DNA of 64,000 nucleotides from Nitrosopumilus adriaticus (lineage in GTDB: Archaea; Thermoproteota; Nitrososphaeria; Nitrososphaerales; Nitrosopumilaceae): NCBI RefSeq assembly GCF_000956175.1, contig NZ_CP011070.1, forward strand, positions 372,001-436,000, written 5' to 3'. The position numbers were made by a program, and so were the translations under genes. This document shows, piece after piece, positions 7,624-15,650 of the stretch. Position 1 is the stretch's first letter. Every line of letters begins with the position of its first letter. The notes under the pieces were generated by a model. It worked only from the letters and a program-made list of their open reading frames with translations. It was not told where the DNA came from and did not search any database.

Positions 7624-8379
7624 ATGACATGGTATTTTGATTCTCACATACATTTGTCTGATCCTGCATATGTCTCTGATATGGAATTTATTTTAAAAGA
7701 AATGGAATATCTGCAAATTAAAGCATGCTGCGTATCTATGGATGTTGAAAATTCATTACAAACTCTAAAGTTAGCAAAAGACAGTAATCTTGTTTTACCC
7801 TTTATTGGAATTCATCCAGAATGTGCCAATGATAATCTTGAAAATATGATTACCTTGATAGAAGACAACCATACACATCTTTCGGGAATTGGAGAAATAG
7901 GATTAGATCCAACATATGTGAATAATCCTGATGATGCTAAAAGACAACGACATGTTTTTGAAACATTATTGTCATATGGTGAAAAATTTAACAAACCAGT
8001 TTCAATACATTCAAGAAAAAGCCTTGATGATGTTTTTGAAATAATGACATCATATAGTACTAAACATGCATTGCTTCACTGGTTTGATGGAAGTAAAAAA
8101 CAGCTACGAAAAGCAATGGATATGGGATTTTTTGTATCTTATGGCCCTGTACTGGTATATGCAAATGATAAACAAACTTTAGTCTCCCTTACAGATGAAT
8201 CAAAAATCCTTGTTGAAACTGATGGTCCTGTAAAATTTTCTAGATGCTTTGAAATGAAATCTGGACAAATTACCTTTATCCCTAGTGTGATCTTTTGTGC
8301 CTCAAAAATTCTAGGAAAAACGTTTGATGAAATGGCTTTTTCGCTAGAAAAAAATACAAATTCATTCCTTGGAATATAG
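7624..8379 (+). CDS. TatD-family metal-dependent hydrolase
   Basis: TIM-barrel metallohydrolase of the TatD DNase family. Metal ligands are visible: His8 and His10 in FDSHIHL, Glu91 in GIGEIGLD, His in SIHSRK, His in LLHWFDG and Asp in VETDGP. A longer frame opens at 7561, but ATG 7624 directly precedes the conserved FDSHIH strand and follows a TATA-like TTTATAC at about -30, so I use it. The reaction is probably 3'-5' exonuclease-like or related hydrolysis by family analogy. It is followed within about 30 bases by eS17. Confidence 0.83.
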   Translation: MTWYFDSHIHLSDPAYVSDMEFILKEMEYLQIKACCVSMDVENSLQTLKLAKDSNLVLPFIGIHPECANDNLENMITLIEDNHTHLSGIGEIGLDPTYVNNPDDAKRQRHVFETLLSYGEKFNKPVSIHSRKSLDDVFEIMTSYSTKHALLHWFDGSKKQLRKAMDMGFFVSYGPVLVYANDKQTLVSLTDESKILVETDGPVKFSRCFEMKSGQITFIPSVIFCASKILGKTFDEMAFSLEKNTNSFLGI

Positions 8380-8380
8380 G

Positions 8381-8389
8381 TATAAAATA
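8381..8389 (+). promoter_or_regulatory. TATA box of the eS17 gene
   Basis: TATAAAATA, centred 26 nt before the TTG at 8411, overlapping the region just after the TatD stop. It decides the eS17 start: the TTG falls exactly where transcription should begin. Confidence 0.6.
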
Positions 8390-8410
8390 CCCCCATTCTT
8401 AAATTGGATA

Positions 8411-8902
8411 TTGGATAGAATCAAGCGTCTTTCATACGAGGTTTTAGTAGATCATAAATCTAAATTTGGTGAAGACTTTGTTAATAACAAAAAAGCACTT
8501 GATCAAATTTCTATAATCCGTTCTAAAGGTTTGAAAAACGAAATAGCTGGATATATCACAAAATTCATTAAAAAAGAGATTCGAGAAGAAAAATTCAAGC
8601 AATCTAGAATTGAATCTTCACGAATTGAAGAACAAAGAAATGAAGAAAATCAAGTAGCAACACCTGAAACTGTTACAGAAGCAACACCTGAAACTGTTAC
8701 AGAAGCAACACCTGAAACTGTTACAGAAGCAACACCTGAAACTGTTACAGAAGCAACACCTGAAACTGTTACAGAAGCAACACCTGAAACTGTTACAGAA
8801 GCAACACCTGAAACTGTTACAGAAGCAACACCTGAAACTGTTACAGAAGCAACACCTGAAACTGTTACAGAAGCAACACCTGAAGAAGAGAAAGCAGAAT
8901 AG
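8411..8902 (+). CDS. rps17e: 30S ribosomal protein eS17 with tandem-repeat C-terminal tail
   Basis: The first about 60 residues match archaeal eS17: DRIKRLSYEVLVDHKSKFG, NNKKALDQIS, then NEIAGYITKFIKKE. After a charged linker the protein continues with nine identical ATPETVTE repeats and ends ATPEEEKAE. The family is normally about 60-80 residues, so roughly half of this 163-residue protein is tail. The start is TTG 8411, because the TATA box at 8381 places transcription there; an in-frame TTG at 8369 lies upstream of that box. The tail should protrude from the ribosome as a disordered, Thr-rich, acidic extension (inference). Confidence 0.88.
   Translation: MDRIKRLSYEVLVDHKSKFGEDFVNNKKALDQISIIRSKGLKNEIAGYITKFIKKEIREEKFKQSRIESSRIEEQRNEENQVATPETVTEATPETVTEATPETVTEATPETVTEATPETVTEATPETVTEATPETVTEATPETVTEATPETVTEATPEEEKAE
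8657..8890 (+). repeat. 24-bp tandem repeat, 9 copies plus partial, inside rps17e
   Basis: Unit GCAACACCTGAAACTGTTAC followed by AGAA, repeated nine times without a base change between 8657 and 8872, then a partial copy. It encodes ATPETVTE. Perfect identity points to recent expansion or ongoing homogenisation. Confidence 0.95.
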
Positions 8903-8942
8903 AAAATTAAATATTAATTTTATAATTTACAATTAGATTAGA

Positions 8943-9716
8943 ATGATTACTGTAAAACTAGTAGGTGGTGCTAAAAAATCTTTTTTGACAGAAAACTTAC
9001 AAATTGACAAATCTGATATCTCTATTAAAGAACTATTGAAACTTTTGTTAGAACTAAAACCTGATGACTCACCCAAATTGGATATTGAAAATATCTTAAT
9101 TGCGATTAATGGTGTAGATTCATCTGCAATGGATGGTGAATCTACAATAATAAAAAATAATGATCTTGTAAGTATAATACCTGTTATTCATGGAGGTGCA
9201 TTAAAAAAAATTACTTTCAAGATTTCCTCAAAACAAATTCAAGTAATTGAAATAAAAGGCCAACCATCAATAGATGTAAAATTCATTGATAATTTGAGAA
9301 AAAAATACCCCAAAATTCAACTTCAAGCTGTTTCAAGTAGTTTTATTATGAATTCATATCATTTGAAAAAAATACTATCATTGTCTTTTGAATCTAAAAA
9401 AAATAATATTTTGCTTTCAAATAAACTTGAAATAGATATTTTGATGCGTTTTGCATTGACGAAGCAAATATCTGACGCAATATTGAAAGTTGGCATAAAA
9501 CCTAAATCAAATTTTATTCTAATTGCCATTGGAAATAAAAAAATCCTAAATTCATTGTATGAAGATTTGATGCCTTTATCTGTAAATTTATTCGTAAAGA
9601 AAAATGATTCTTTTCTTAAAAAATATTTTAAAATTTCTCAAAAACAATTAGATGTTGTTTATTCTAAAAATCCTTTAGAAGATATTTTGATAGAAAAAGC
9701 TGCAATTCTAGTCTGA
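8943..9716 (+). CDS. MoaD/ThiS-like beta-grasp domain fused to KEOPS subunit Cgi121
   Basis: 257 residues in two domains. Residues 1-85 resemble a ubiquitin-like MoaD/ThiS fold: MITVKLVGG at the start, INGVDSSAMDG in the middle, then NDLVSIIPVIHGG with the terminal Gly-Gly at 84-85. Residues 87-257 resemble Cgi121/TPRKB, the KEOPS subunit that binds the tRNA 3' end: LLSNKLEIDILMRFALTKQI, then SDAILKVGIKPKSNF. KEOPS makes t6A37 on tRNA. The neighbouring convergent Sua5 gene makes the threonylcarbamoyl-AMP donor, supporting a tRNA-modification role. The sulfur-carrier-like domain fused at its Gly-Gly end is unusual. Whether it is cleaved is unknown. Confidence 0.8.
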   Translation: MITVKLVGGAKKSFLTENLQIDKSDISIKELLKLLLELKPDDSPKLDIENILIAINGVDSSAMDGESTIIKNNDLVSIIPVIHGGALKKITFKISSKQIQVIEIKGQPSIDVKFIDNLRKKYPKIQLQAVSSSFIMNSYHLKKILSLSFESKKNNILLSNKLEIDILMRFALTKQISDAILKVGIKPKSNFILIAIGNKKILNSLYEDLMPLSVNLFVKKNDSFLKKYFKISQKQLDVVYSKNPLEDILIEKAAILV

Positions 9717-10229
9717 CATACTACGCTTAGTTTTTTCAACACTCAGTATATCTGATTTTTTTAATATGGAAACTCCTGTCTTATTTCCTAGTATCTCAAT
9801 TAAAATAATCTTATCTGGAAATTCTAATGACACTTTGTTTTTTATTTTATCTGCAATTTTTGAAATAATTTCTTGGCTGGATATGTCTGAATTTCTTTTT
9901 TCTATTGAAATTCTATATGTCTCATTATCCAAAATCTGATTGGATTTTTCAGCAATTATTTTCTCTATTTCTTCAATATTAGTTTCAACTATGCTCTGAA
10001 TTGGTATTATTCTTAAGCAATATCTAATACTCCAAGGCTCATCAAGCAGCATTTCTTTCATTTTTTTTACTACATTTACAGGATCTAGTTTTGTTTTGGC
10101 AGTCAAAATCCCTGACATGTTGGTAATAATGACATCTGCATCTGAATCGCCAAATTCTTCTAAAATATCCCTTAATTCATCTTCAGTTTCTGGCTCAAGA
10201 TGTCTAGCACAAGTAATGATTAAATTCAT
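9708..10229 (-). CDS. THUMP-domain protein, Tan1-like (tRNA ac4C cofactor)
   Basis: 173 residues. It begins MNLIITCARHLEPET, typical of archaeal Tan1-type THUMP proteins, continues with a middle alpha/beta segment ending IRYCLRIIPIQSIV, and has a THUMP C-terminal half including YRISIEKRN and IEILGNKTGVSIL. Yeast Tan1 assists acetylation of C12 in tRNA-Ser and tRNA-Leu. Role here is inferred from family. It overlaps the upstream Sua5 gene by 4 bases (coupled) and the convergent MoaD-Cgi121 gene by 9 bases. Confidence 0.78.
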   Translation of the reverse strand: MNLIITCARHLEPETEDELRDILEEFGDSDADVIITNMSGILTAKTKLDPVNVVKKMKEMLLDEPWSIRYCLRIIPIQSIVETNIEEIEKIIAEKSNQILDNETYRISIEKRNSDISSQEIISKIADKIKNKVSLEFPDKIILIEILGNKTGVSILKKSDILSVEKTKRSMSD

Positions 10230-10822
10230 TTCTCTAAAATATCCTCTTTAGTCAAAGAGCCTTCTCGAAGAATATTGATCTTTTCATTTTCTATTTCAAT
10301 TATAGTTGATTCTGCTTTACTTGTAATTGTTCCTCCATCAACAAAAATATCATAATTTTCTAAATTTCTAAAACATTCATCCGGATTTGTAAACGAAGGA
10401 TGTCCTGAAATATTTGCACTTGTACCTACTAGAAAGTTACATCCTTTCAATATTTTTAAAGTACATTTATGATTTGGTACTCTTATAGCAATTTTTTCAT
10501 TTAAGAATAATGATTTCTTTAAATCATTGTCGATTAACTTTAAAATTATTGTAAGTGGCCCTGGCCAAAATTTTGTAACAATTTTTTTTGTAAATTCATC
10601 AATAACCACAATTTTTTCTGCTATTTCTGTGGAGTAAGTCAAAATTGGTAATGGTTTAGAAATGTCTCTGGATTTTATATCATAAATTTTTTTTACTGCT
10701 TCATTATTGTATGGATTACATCCTATCCCATAAACGGTATCAGTTGGAAAAACCGCAATTCCACCGTGTTTGATAATTTCTAAAGCTTTTTCAATTCCTC
10801 CTTGATCACATTTTACTTTCAT
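10226..10822 (-). CDS. tsaC: threonylcarbamoyl-AMP synthase (Sua5/YrdC/TsaC)
   Basis: Makes threonylcarbamoyl-AMP from threonine, bicarbonate and ATP for tRNA t6A37. 198 residues of the YrdC fold with FPTDTVYGIGCNP near residue 25, KSRDISKPLPIL near 50, WPGPLTII near 85, IRVPNH near 112 and GTSANISG near 132. It lacks the extra C-terminal domain of long Sua5 proteins. The first gene of a pair with Tan1, it faces the Cgi121 fusion, forming a compact tRNA-modification locus. Confidence 0.93.
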   Translation of the reverse strand: MKVKCDQGGIEKALEIIKHGGIAVFPTDTVYGIGCNPYNNEAVKKIYDIKSRDISKPLPILTYSTEIAEKIVVIDEFTKKIVTKFWPGPLTIILKLIDNDLKKSLFLNEKIAIRVPNHKCTLKILKGCNFLVGTSANISGHPSFTNPDECFRNLENYDIFVDGGTITSKAESTIIEIENEKINILREGSLTKEDILEK

Positions 10823-10901
10823 ATCTGATTTTACCTTCTTTGTTTAATTATCATTTACTTTTGAATACATTTTTAATACTATGGTGATTTTTTTGTGAGA
10901 T

Positions 10902-10979
10902 ATGTCCACTCCTTCTGATTATGAAGATACAGAATTTGAAGATGACTTTGATGATGAATTTGATGAAGTAGAAGACTAA
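10902..10979 (+). CDS. 25-residue highly acidic mini-protein
   Basis: ATG-started ORF of 25 codons. The peptide begins MSTPSDYEDTEFEDDF and ends FDEVED; about 60 percent of residues are Asp or Glu. A TATA-like TTTTTAATA is centred about 27 nt before the ATG, so it has its own plausible leaderless promoter. The stop overlaps the end of the opposite winged-helix gene by 4 bases. Its charge suits binding to basic proteins or metal ions, but function is unknown. Confidence 0.5.
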   Translation: MSTPSDYEDTEFEDDFDDEFDEVED

Positions 10980-11263
10980 ATATTTAATCCAAAATTGTCT
11001 GCAAAATTTGTAAATGTATTATATGCTTGAAGAAATTCTCTACCTGTTGGACTGATTCTGTATTTGTTTGAACCTTGTGTATCTACTTGTTCTAAAAGTC
11101 CTTGAGATACTAATGTTTTTAGAATTCTAGAAATCCTTGAATGTGAGATATTTGCTTTTCTAATAAGATATGTTACTGTTGCTCCATCTTCATCTTGCAA
11201 ATCATCTCTAGTGGTTGATAAAATATCTCCAATTATTTTCATATGTGTTCTATACTCTGCCAT
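10976..11263 (-). CDS. winged-helix transcriptional regulator (paralogue of 3672)
   Basis: 95 residues. Helical start YRTHMKIIGDIL, recognition helix in ANISHSRISRILKTLV, wing around NKYRISPTGREFL, and a C-terminal helix ending FADNFGLNI. These align with the regulator at 3672-3953. A short GAGGAA precedes the ATG. The same-strand upstream neighbour is a polytopic membrane protein, separated by 119 bases. A DNA-binding repressor or activator is inferred. Confidence 0.82.
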   Translation of the reverse strand: MAEYRTHMKIIGDILSTTRDDLQDEDGATVTYLIRKANISHSRISRILKTLVSQGLLEQVDTQGSNKYRISPTGREFLQAYNTFTNFADNFGLNI

Positions 11264-11382
11264 TTCCTCAATAGAATATTTTTCTAATTTCTATGAGAGT
11301 GCGTTGATATTTTCCAATATACTAAAAAGACAAAAGAATTTGACACTTTTTTAATTCACAATTTTTTGTGCCTAAATTCATA

Positions 11383-12024
11383 TTATTCAAAATCATCATC
11401 AAATTTTATCTTAGTTAATGGGACTTTGCTCACTGGAATGAATAATGCTATTAATCCTCCAATTTTGATTGTCATCGAAGCTGTGTATAGTACTGATTCT
11501 GGAAAAACAAAAGAATACCATCCTAAAAATTCACCCAATGCCAAAAGCCCTAAACCTATGGCAACCGAAATAGCTCCTTTATTCTTATTTTCAAAATACG
11601 ATAACATTGTTTCAATTGCGCCATACGCTAGTAAAATAAATGAAACAGATCTGAAAATGTGTTCTAACTGAACTGACGAAACTAAGAATAATGGTAAAAT
11701 TCCAACTGATCTAAAATAACTTGATTTTGGAAAAAATGATTTTATGCTATGGGAAAATGCAATGAAAAAATAACCAACTGTTTGAATTCCTATTCCTAAT
11801 GTTTGCACCCATCTTTCTATACTTCCAGATTTTATTACAAAGTCTTCTATTGTATACCCCATCCATATGACAAAAAATCCTAAACTGATTGATAAAAATG
11901 CAATTGATAATCTAAATAGAGTTGGACTACCAGTATTTCTAAATCCTATGATTGACATTACTCCAATTGCCAATCCTACCAAAAACCCTACGAGATTTAG
12001 TATATTTTCTAATAAAAATTCCAA
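11383..12024 (-). CDS. polytopic membrane protein, unknown function
   Basis: 213 residues with about six to seven hydrophobic helices, for example NLVGFLVGLAIGVMSIIGF, LSISLGFFVIWMGYTI, GIGIQTVGYFFIAF and AIGLGLLALGEFLGW, and an acidic cytosolic end KFDDDFE. No catalytic motif is visible. The layout resembles membrane sensor domains without a kinase. It lies upstream of the winged-helix regulator on the same strand. Confidence 0.65.
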   Translation of the reverse strand: MEFLLENILNLVGFLVGLAIGVMSIIGFRNTGSPTLFRLSIAFLSISLGFFVIWMGYTIEDFVIKSGSIERWVQTLGIGIQTVGYFFIAFSHSIKSFFPKSSYFRSVGILPLFLVSSVQLEHIFRSVSFILLAYGAIETMLSYFENKNKGAISVAIGLGLLALGEFLGWYSFVFPESVLYTASMTIKIGGLIALFIPVSKVPLTKIKFDDDFE

Positions 12025-12084
12025 TGATGTTTAGAAACCCTTTGAGCTAATTATTTTAATCTGATGAATGATTTCACCATGTTG

Positions 12085-12294
12085 TTAATCCCATTCATCC
12101 AATGATCCTGAAGTGTGACCTTCTGTACTTCCTGTATAATCTCCAAGAATATCTGAATATTTTGATTCGTTATGAGCTACAAATTTTACATATTCCCCAT
12201 AACTCATATCAAAATCACATGAGCCACATTTTACCTCTGAAAAATCCATTGCCAATTCTGCATCTTCTTTACACTTGGGGCATTTTATCTTCAT
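12085..12294 (-). CDS. zinc-ribbon protein
   Basis: 69 residues. It starts MKIKCPKCKEDAEL with a CPKC pair, then CGSC, giving a canonical four-Cys zinc ribbon in the first 27 residues, followed by an acidic, Ser/Thr/Gly-rich tail ending LDEWD. It is divergent from the YggX-like protein, which is also zinc-ribbon-like. Function unknown. Confidence 0.68.
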   Translation of the reverse strand: MKIKCPKCKEDAELAMDFSEVKCGSCDFDMSYGEYVKFVAHNESKYSDILGDYTGSTEGHTSGSLDEWD

Positions 12295-12372
12295 AATGCC
12301 CTAAAGTCTTTGTTAACTATTATTACTTTAGATTCGAAAAAAGATAAAAGGAGTTCAATATTGATAATTTCT

Positions 12373-12654
12373 ATGACTCGAATATGCACCAAATGTAAAA
12401 ATTCTATTCCTGATACCGAACAACTAGGTGTTGTTGCTGAGAAATATCCAACATGTAACAAATGTTGGGCTGAATGGAAGGAATATCAAATTATGGTAAT
12501 GAATGAAATGAAATTAGATATGTCGATGCTTGATCATAGAAAATTATTGAAAAAACACGAAAAGATCTTTGTAGGCGTACTGTCTTCTGAAGGAGAAGTT
12601 ATAGATTACACAAATGAAGATAATAGAAAACCTGATGAGCCTACAGGCGTCTAA
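12373..12654 (+). CDS. YggX-like (Fe(II)-trafficking family) protein with CxxC pairs
   Basis: 93 residues from ATG 12373. The core WAEWKEYQIMVMNEMKLDMS followed by MLDHRKLLKKHE closely resembles the bacterial YggX signature (W.QW...QTMLINE.KLNM...HRK.L). Unlike bacterial YggX, the N-terminus carries CTKC and CNKC pairs that could form a metal site. A longer frame opens at 12310, but a TATA-like GATAAAAG about 26 nt before 12373 favours the shorter form. A role in iron handling or Fe-S repair is a family-based guess. Confidence 0.7.
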   Translation: MTRICTKCKNSIPDTEQLGVVAEKYPTCNKCWAEWKEYQIMVMNEMKLDMSMLDHRKLLKKHEKIFVGVLSSEGEVIDYTNEDNRKPDEPTGV

Positions 12655-12730
12655 AAATTCAGGTGTTTTTTAGCATTATCTGGTATAATTAACAAAACCC
12701 TTCTTTTTGAATTTTCATCCAAATTAAGGA
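12655..12730. other. convergent intergenic gap with T-tracts
   Basis: Between two converging genes. T-runs occur on both strands (for example CTTCTTTTTGAATTTTC), suitable for archaeal oligo-T termination in both directions. No other signal seen. Confidence 0.35.
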
Positions 12731-13111
12731 TTATTTTTTTATAGTGTTGGCCAGAATTGTTTTTTCATTTTCTTCTAATGTCAAAAATACTTCCAAAATT
12801 CCATCTAAATTAAACTCGATTAATTTTTGAGGTGACTTTGAGACTTCTATGATGTAAGCTGAGAATAACCCCTCTCTTTGTTCTTCTGAAAGTGTGGTTA
12901 AAATTTTAAGCCATGTTTTAAAAAGCTTAGAAAAATTAGGAAACGGAATTGTTGGACCTGCTTCTAGTGCATTGTTTATTACTTCTTTTTGTTCTGGTTC
13001 TGATAATGTAAAAAATTCTACCATTCTTTTTTTAAGAATTGGGTTTCTAAGAAAATCTGGAAGATTAGCCAAATTAATTATAATATTTCCTGCAAAATTT
13101 TCTCCTACCAT
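12731..13111 (-). CDS. all-helical protein, unknown function
   Basis: 126 residues, predicted almost entirely alpha-helical with amphipathic repeats such as FFTLSEPEQKEVINNALEAG and LTTLSEEQREGLFSAY. The recurring LSE.EQ.E pattern suggests two related helical units. No catalytic residues, Cys or membrane segment. Not recognised. It is divergent from purA, about 80 bases away. Confidence 0.6.
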   Translation of the reverse strand: MVGENFAGNIIINLANLPDFLRNPILKKRMVEFFTLSEPEQKEVINNALEAGPTIPFPNFSKLFKTWLKILTTLSEEQREGLFSAYIIEVSKSPQKLIEFNLDGILEVFLTLEENEKTILANTIKK

Positions 13112-13191
13112 CGATCTAACCGAATCTTTGTTGAATATAAAATCATGTGAAAATACTTTAGCTTAAATAAACGAAATAGAGATTGCACTAC

Positions 13192-14193
13192 ATGACATCA
13201 ACTGTAGTTGTTGGAGGATTTTTTGGTGATGAAGGTAAGGGTAAAATTATTTCATATTTGGCAATTAAAGATAATCCTACAATAATAGTTAGAGGTGGAG
13301 CCGGTCCAAACGCTGGTCATACAATTAGAGATGGCGATAAAGTGTATAAAGTAAGAATGCTTCCAAGTGGTTTTTTGAATAAAAATGCCAAAGTAATGAT
13401 TGGCCCTGGAGTTGTAATTAATCCCGAAGTCCTTAAAAAAGAAATTAATGATTTTGAAGTTTCCGGACGGGCATTTATTGATAAACATTGTGGAATTATT
13501 GAGGAAACTCATCTGTTAAGAGATTCTAAAGGAGAATTAAAAGAAAAAATTGGCAGCACTGGTTCTGGTACAGGACCTGCTAATGCTGATAGGGCAATGA
13601 GAGTTTTAAAACTTGCAAAAGATTTTGATTCACTATCCTCTCTTGTTATCGATGTTCCTCTAGAAATTAACAATGCATTATCTAAAAATCAACATGTTTT
13701 AGTAGAGGGTACTCAGGGAACTTTCCTTTCTTTATGGCATGGAACTTACCCTTTTGTTACCTCAAAGGATGTTACTGCTTCTGGAATTTGTGCTGATATT
13801 GGCCTTGGACCTACAAAAGTGGATGAAGTAATTGTTGTATTCAAATCATATGTTACGCGTGTAGGTACAGGACCTCTTGAAAAAGAATTGTCCCTTGAAG
13901 AAGCAGAAAAGAAAGGATGGTCTGAGTTTGGTACTGTCACAGGACGTCAAAGACGTGCTGCAGATTTTGATTTTGATTTAGCTAGGCGTGCAATCATGCT
14001 TAATGGAGCAACACAAATTTCCATTACAAAATTAGATGTTCTTTTTTCAGACTGTGCAGGAAAAACTTCCTATGATGAATTGTCTGATGATGCAAAATTA
14101 TTCATAAAAAATATTGAAATTGAATTAAGCACGCCTGTTACAATAATTGGAACAGGCCCAGCTGTTAATGATGTTATTGACAGAAGAAACTAG
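13192..14193 (+). CDS. purA: adenylosuccinate synthetase
   Basis: Makes adenylosuccinate from IMP, aspartate and GTP, the first committed step to AMP. The short archaeal form (333 residues) is seen. Motifs: GFFGDEGKGK at the N-terminal P-loop, GGAGPNAGHTI, GSTGSGTGPANADR, EGTQGTFLSLWHGTYP, and TGRQRRAADFD. ATG 13192 is preferred over TTG 13183 because it starts the conserved TSTVVVGGFFGD and follows a TATA-like TAAATAAA at about -24. Confidence 0.95.
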   Translation: MTSTVVVGGFFGDEGKGKIISYLAIKDNPTIIVRGGAGPNAGHTIRDGDKVYKVRMLPSGFLNKNAKVMIGPGVVINPEVLKKEINDFEVSGRAFIDKHCGIIEETHLLRDSKGELKEKIGSTGSGTGPANADRAMRVLKLAKDFDSLSSLVIDVPLEINNALSKNQHVLVEGTQGTFLSLWHGTYPFVTSKDVTASGICADIGLGPTKVDEVIVVFKSYVTRVGTGPLEKELSLEEAEKKGWSEFGTVTGRQRRAADFDFDLARRAIMLNGATQISITKLDVLFSDCAGKTSYDELSDDAKLFIKNIEIELSTPVTIIGTGPAVNDVIDRRN

Positions 14194-14242
14194 GCTCCAA
14201 AATTTAGGATAAGTTTAATTTGATAATCTACTACAAACATCT

Positions 14243-14929
14243 GTGGATAAATTACAAGCAACTACAATTGATAAATTCCCACGTTACATTCAAGTACACT
14301 CAACTTTAGAATTCACTAGGCTCGTTTGTGCACTTGAGCGTGCACCACGTGTATCCTTCCTACATGATCACTTTGGAAAAAAAATATTATCTGTACAAAT
14401 GGATATTCTAAAAGATAAACCAATTGTATATTATACTCCGCTAGAGCATAACGGACATTATCTTTGTTATGGGCTAAAAGGTGGAAAGGAAGAATCTGCA
14501 ATTGTAGATACTACTTCTGATGCAAGCAAACTCTATTCCCCAATTGTACGGATTAAATCTCTTCCAAAGTCATTGCAGCCTGGAAATGGTACTCTTGATA
14601 GATATCAGCCCATTGAATTAGAAGACATGTCTAGTCTTGCAAAGCTTACTTGGGGATTTGAAGAAACCCCGTTCCCTCTATTCTTATTCCCATGTAATGA
14701 TAAATGGTTAATTGGAGTTTTTATGAATTTCAATGATGAAGGAACATCTTATTTCTGTCATGTAGTATTGGATTCTGATCCCCAAAAACCATTTCTAAAA
14801 TTTTCAACAAGTAATGGAATACTGCCTACATTTGTAGAAAATCCTTCAGAACACGGTTACTCCTATATCAAAATTATAAAATTAAAAGACACACATCCCT
14901 TAGTTGATTATGGCCACCTTCAAAACTAG
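14243..14929 (+). CDS. conserved-looking soluble protein, unknown function
   Basis: 228 residues, not assigned to a family. It looks like a mixed alpha/beta soluble protein (IKSLPKSLQPGNGTLD, SLAKLTWGFEETPFPLFLFP). No metal or nucleotide motif stands out. GTG start about 25 nt after TTTAATTTG, probably leaderless. Its 3' end overlaps the pyrF start by 20 bases, so the two are probably co-transcribed. Confidence 0.65.
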   Translation: MDKLQATTIDKFPRYIQVHSTLEFTRLVCALERAPRVSFLHDHFGKKILSVQMDILKDKPIVYYTPLEHNGHYLCYGLKGGKEESAIVDTTSDASKLYSPIVRIKSLPKSLQPGNGTLDRYQPIELEDMSSLAKLTWGFEETPFPLFLFPCNDKWLIGVFMNFNDEGTSYFCHVVLDSDPQKPFLKFSTSNGILPTFVENPSEHGYSYIKIIKLKDTHPLVDYGHLQN

Positions 14930-15650
14930 ACTTTCCAAGATCGCAAAAACCAATGGAAAAGTAATTCTTGCAAATGATTATGATTACTCTGTAAAGAATT
15001 TAGAATCTAAAACCGTTCAAAATATTCGAAAATTACACCCTTATCTCTGCGGAATCAAGTTGAATTTCCATTTACTTTTACCTCTTGGTTCTAAAGAGAT
15101 TCTTAAAATCAATAAAACAGCTCATAGATATGGTTTGCAAACAATTGCTGATATCAAACTAAATGATATTGGAAATACAAATCGTGTTACTACTGAACAT
15201 CTTTGGAATTTAGGGTTTGATGCTGTAATTGCCAATCCCATAATGGGGCTTGATAGTTTAATAAATCTTGTAAAATCATCCCACAAAAATGAAAAAGGCG
15301 TTATTACTTTATGTCACATGAGTGCCCCTGAAGCAAAATTATCTTATGATATGGAGATCAAAATGGGAAAGAAACAACAACTTTACCAATTATTTTTGAA
15401 TTGGGCTATGACTGCAAAAGTTGACGGGATTGTAGTTGGAGCTACTTTCCCAAAAATTATTCAATATTGCTCGAAAAAATCTGGTAAAAAATTAAACATA
15501 TTTTCTCCTGGAGTCGGTACTCAAGGTGGTAGTGCAAATCAAGTAATTTCATCCGGAACTGATTATCTGATTGTAGGTAGGACCATCCTAAACTCTAAAA
15601 ATCCTGTAAGTGTTGCAAAAGAATTGCAATTACAAAGTTTTGGAAAGTAA
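14910..15650 (+). CDS. pyrF: orotidine 5'-phosphate decarboxylase
   Basis: Converts OMP to UMP, the last step of de novo pyrimidine synthesis. 246 residues of TIM barrel. The Asp-Lys-Asp catalytic triad is seen in ADIKLNDIGNTN. The N-terminal strand VILANDYD and the phosphate-binding SPGVGTQGG and YLIVGRTIL are also typical of the archaeal type. ATG 14910 (ATFKTRLS) is chosen; a TTG six bases upstream is possible. It overlaps the converging Nudix gene by 21 bases. pyrD and pyrK are at 38-39.7 kb. Confidence 0.93.
   Translation: MATFKTRLSKIAKTNGKVILANDYDYSVKNLESKTVQNIRKLHPYLCGIKLNFHLLLPLGSKEILKINKTAHRYGLQTIADIKLNDIGNTNRVTTEHLWNLGFDAVIANPIMGLDSLINLVKSSHKNEKGVITLCHMSAPEAKLSYDMEIKMGKKQQLYQLFLNWAMTAKVDGIVVGATFPKIIQYCSKKSGKKLNIFSPGVGTQGGSANQVISSGTDYLIVGRTILNSKNPVSVAKELQLQSFGK

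Noticed and set aside
8657-8890. CRISPR-like regular repeats
   Set aside because: The units are directly adjacent, with no spacers, and lie in frame inside a coding region.
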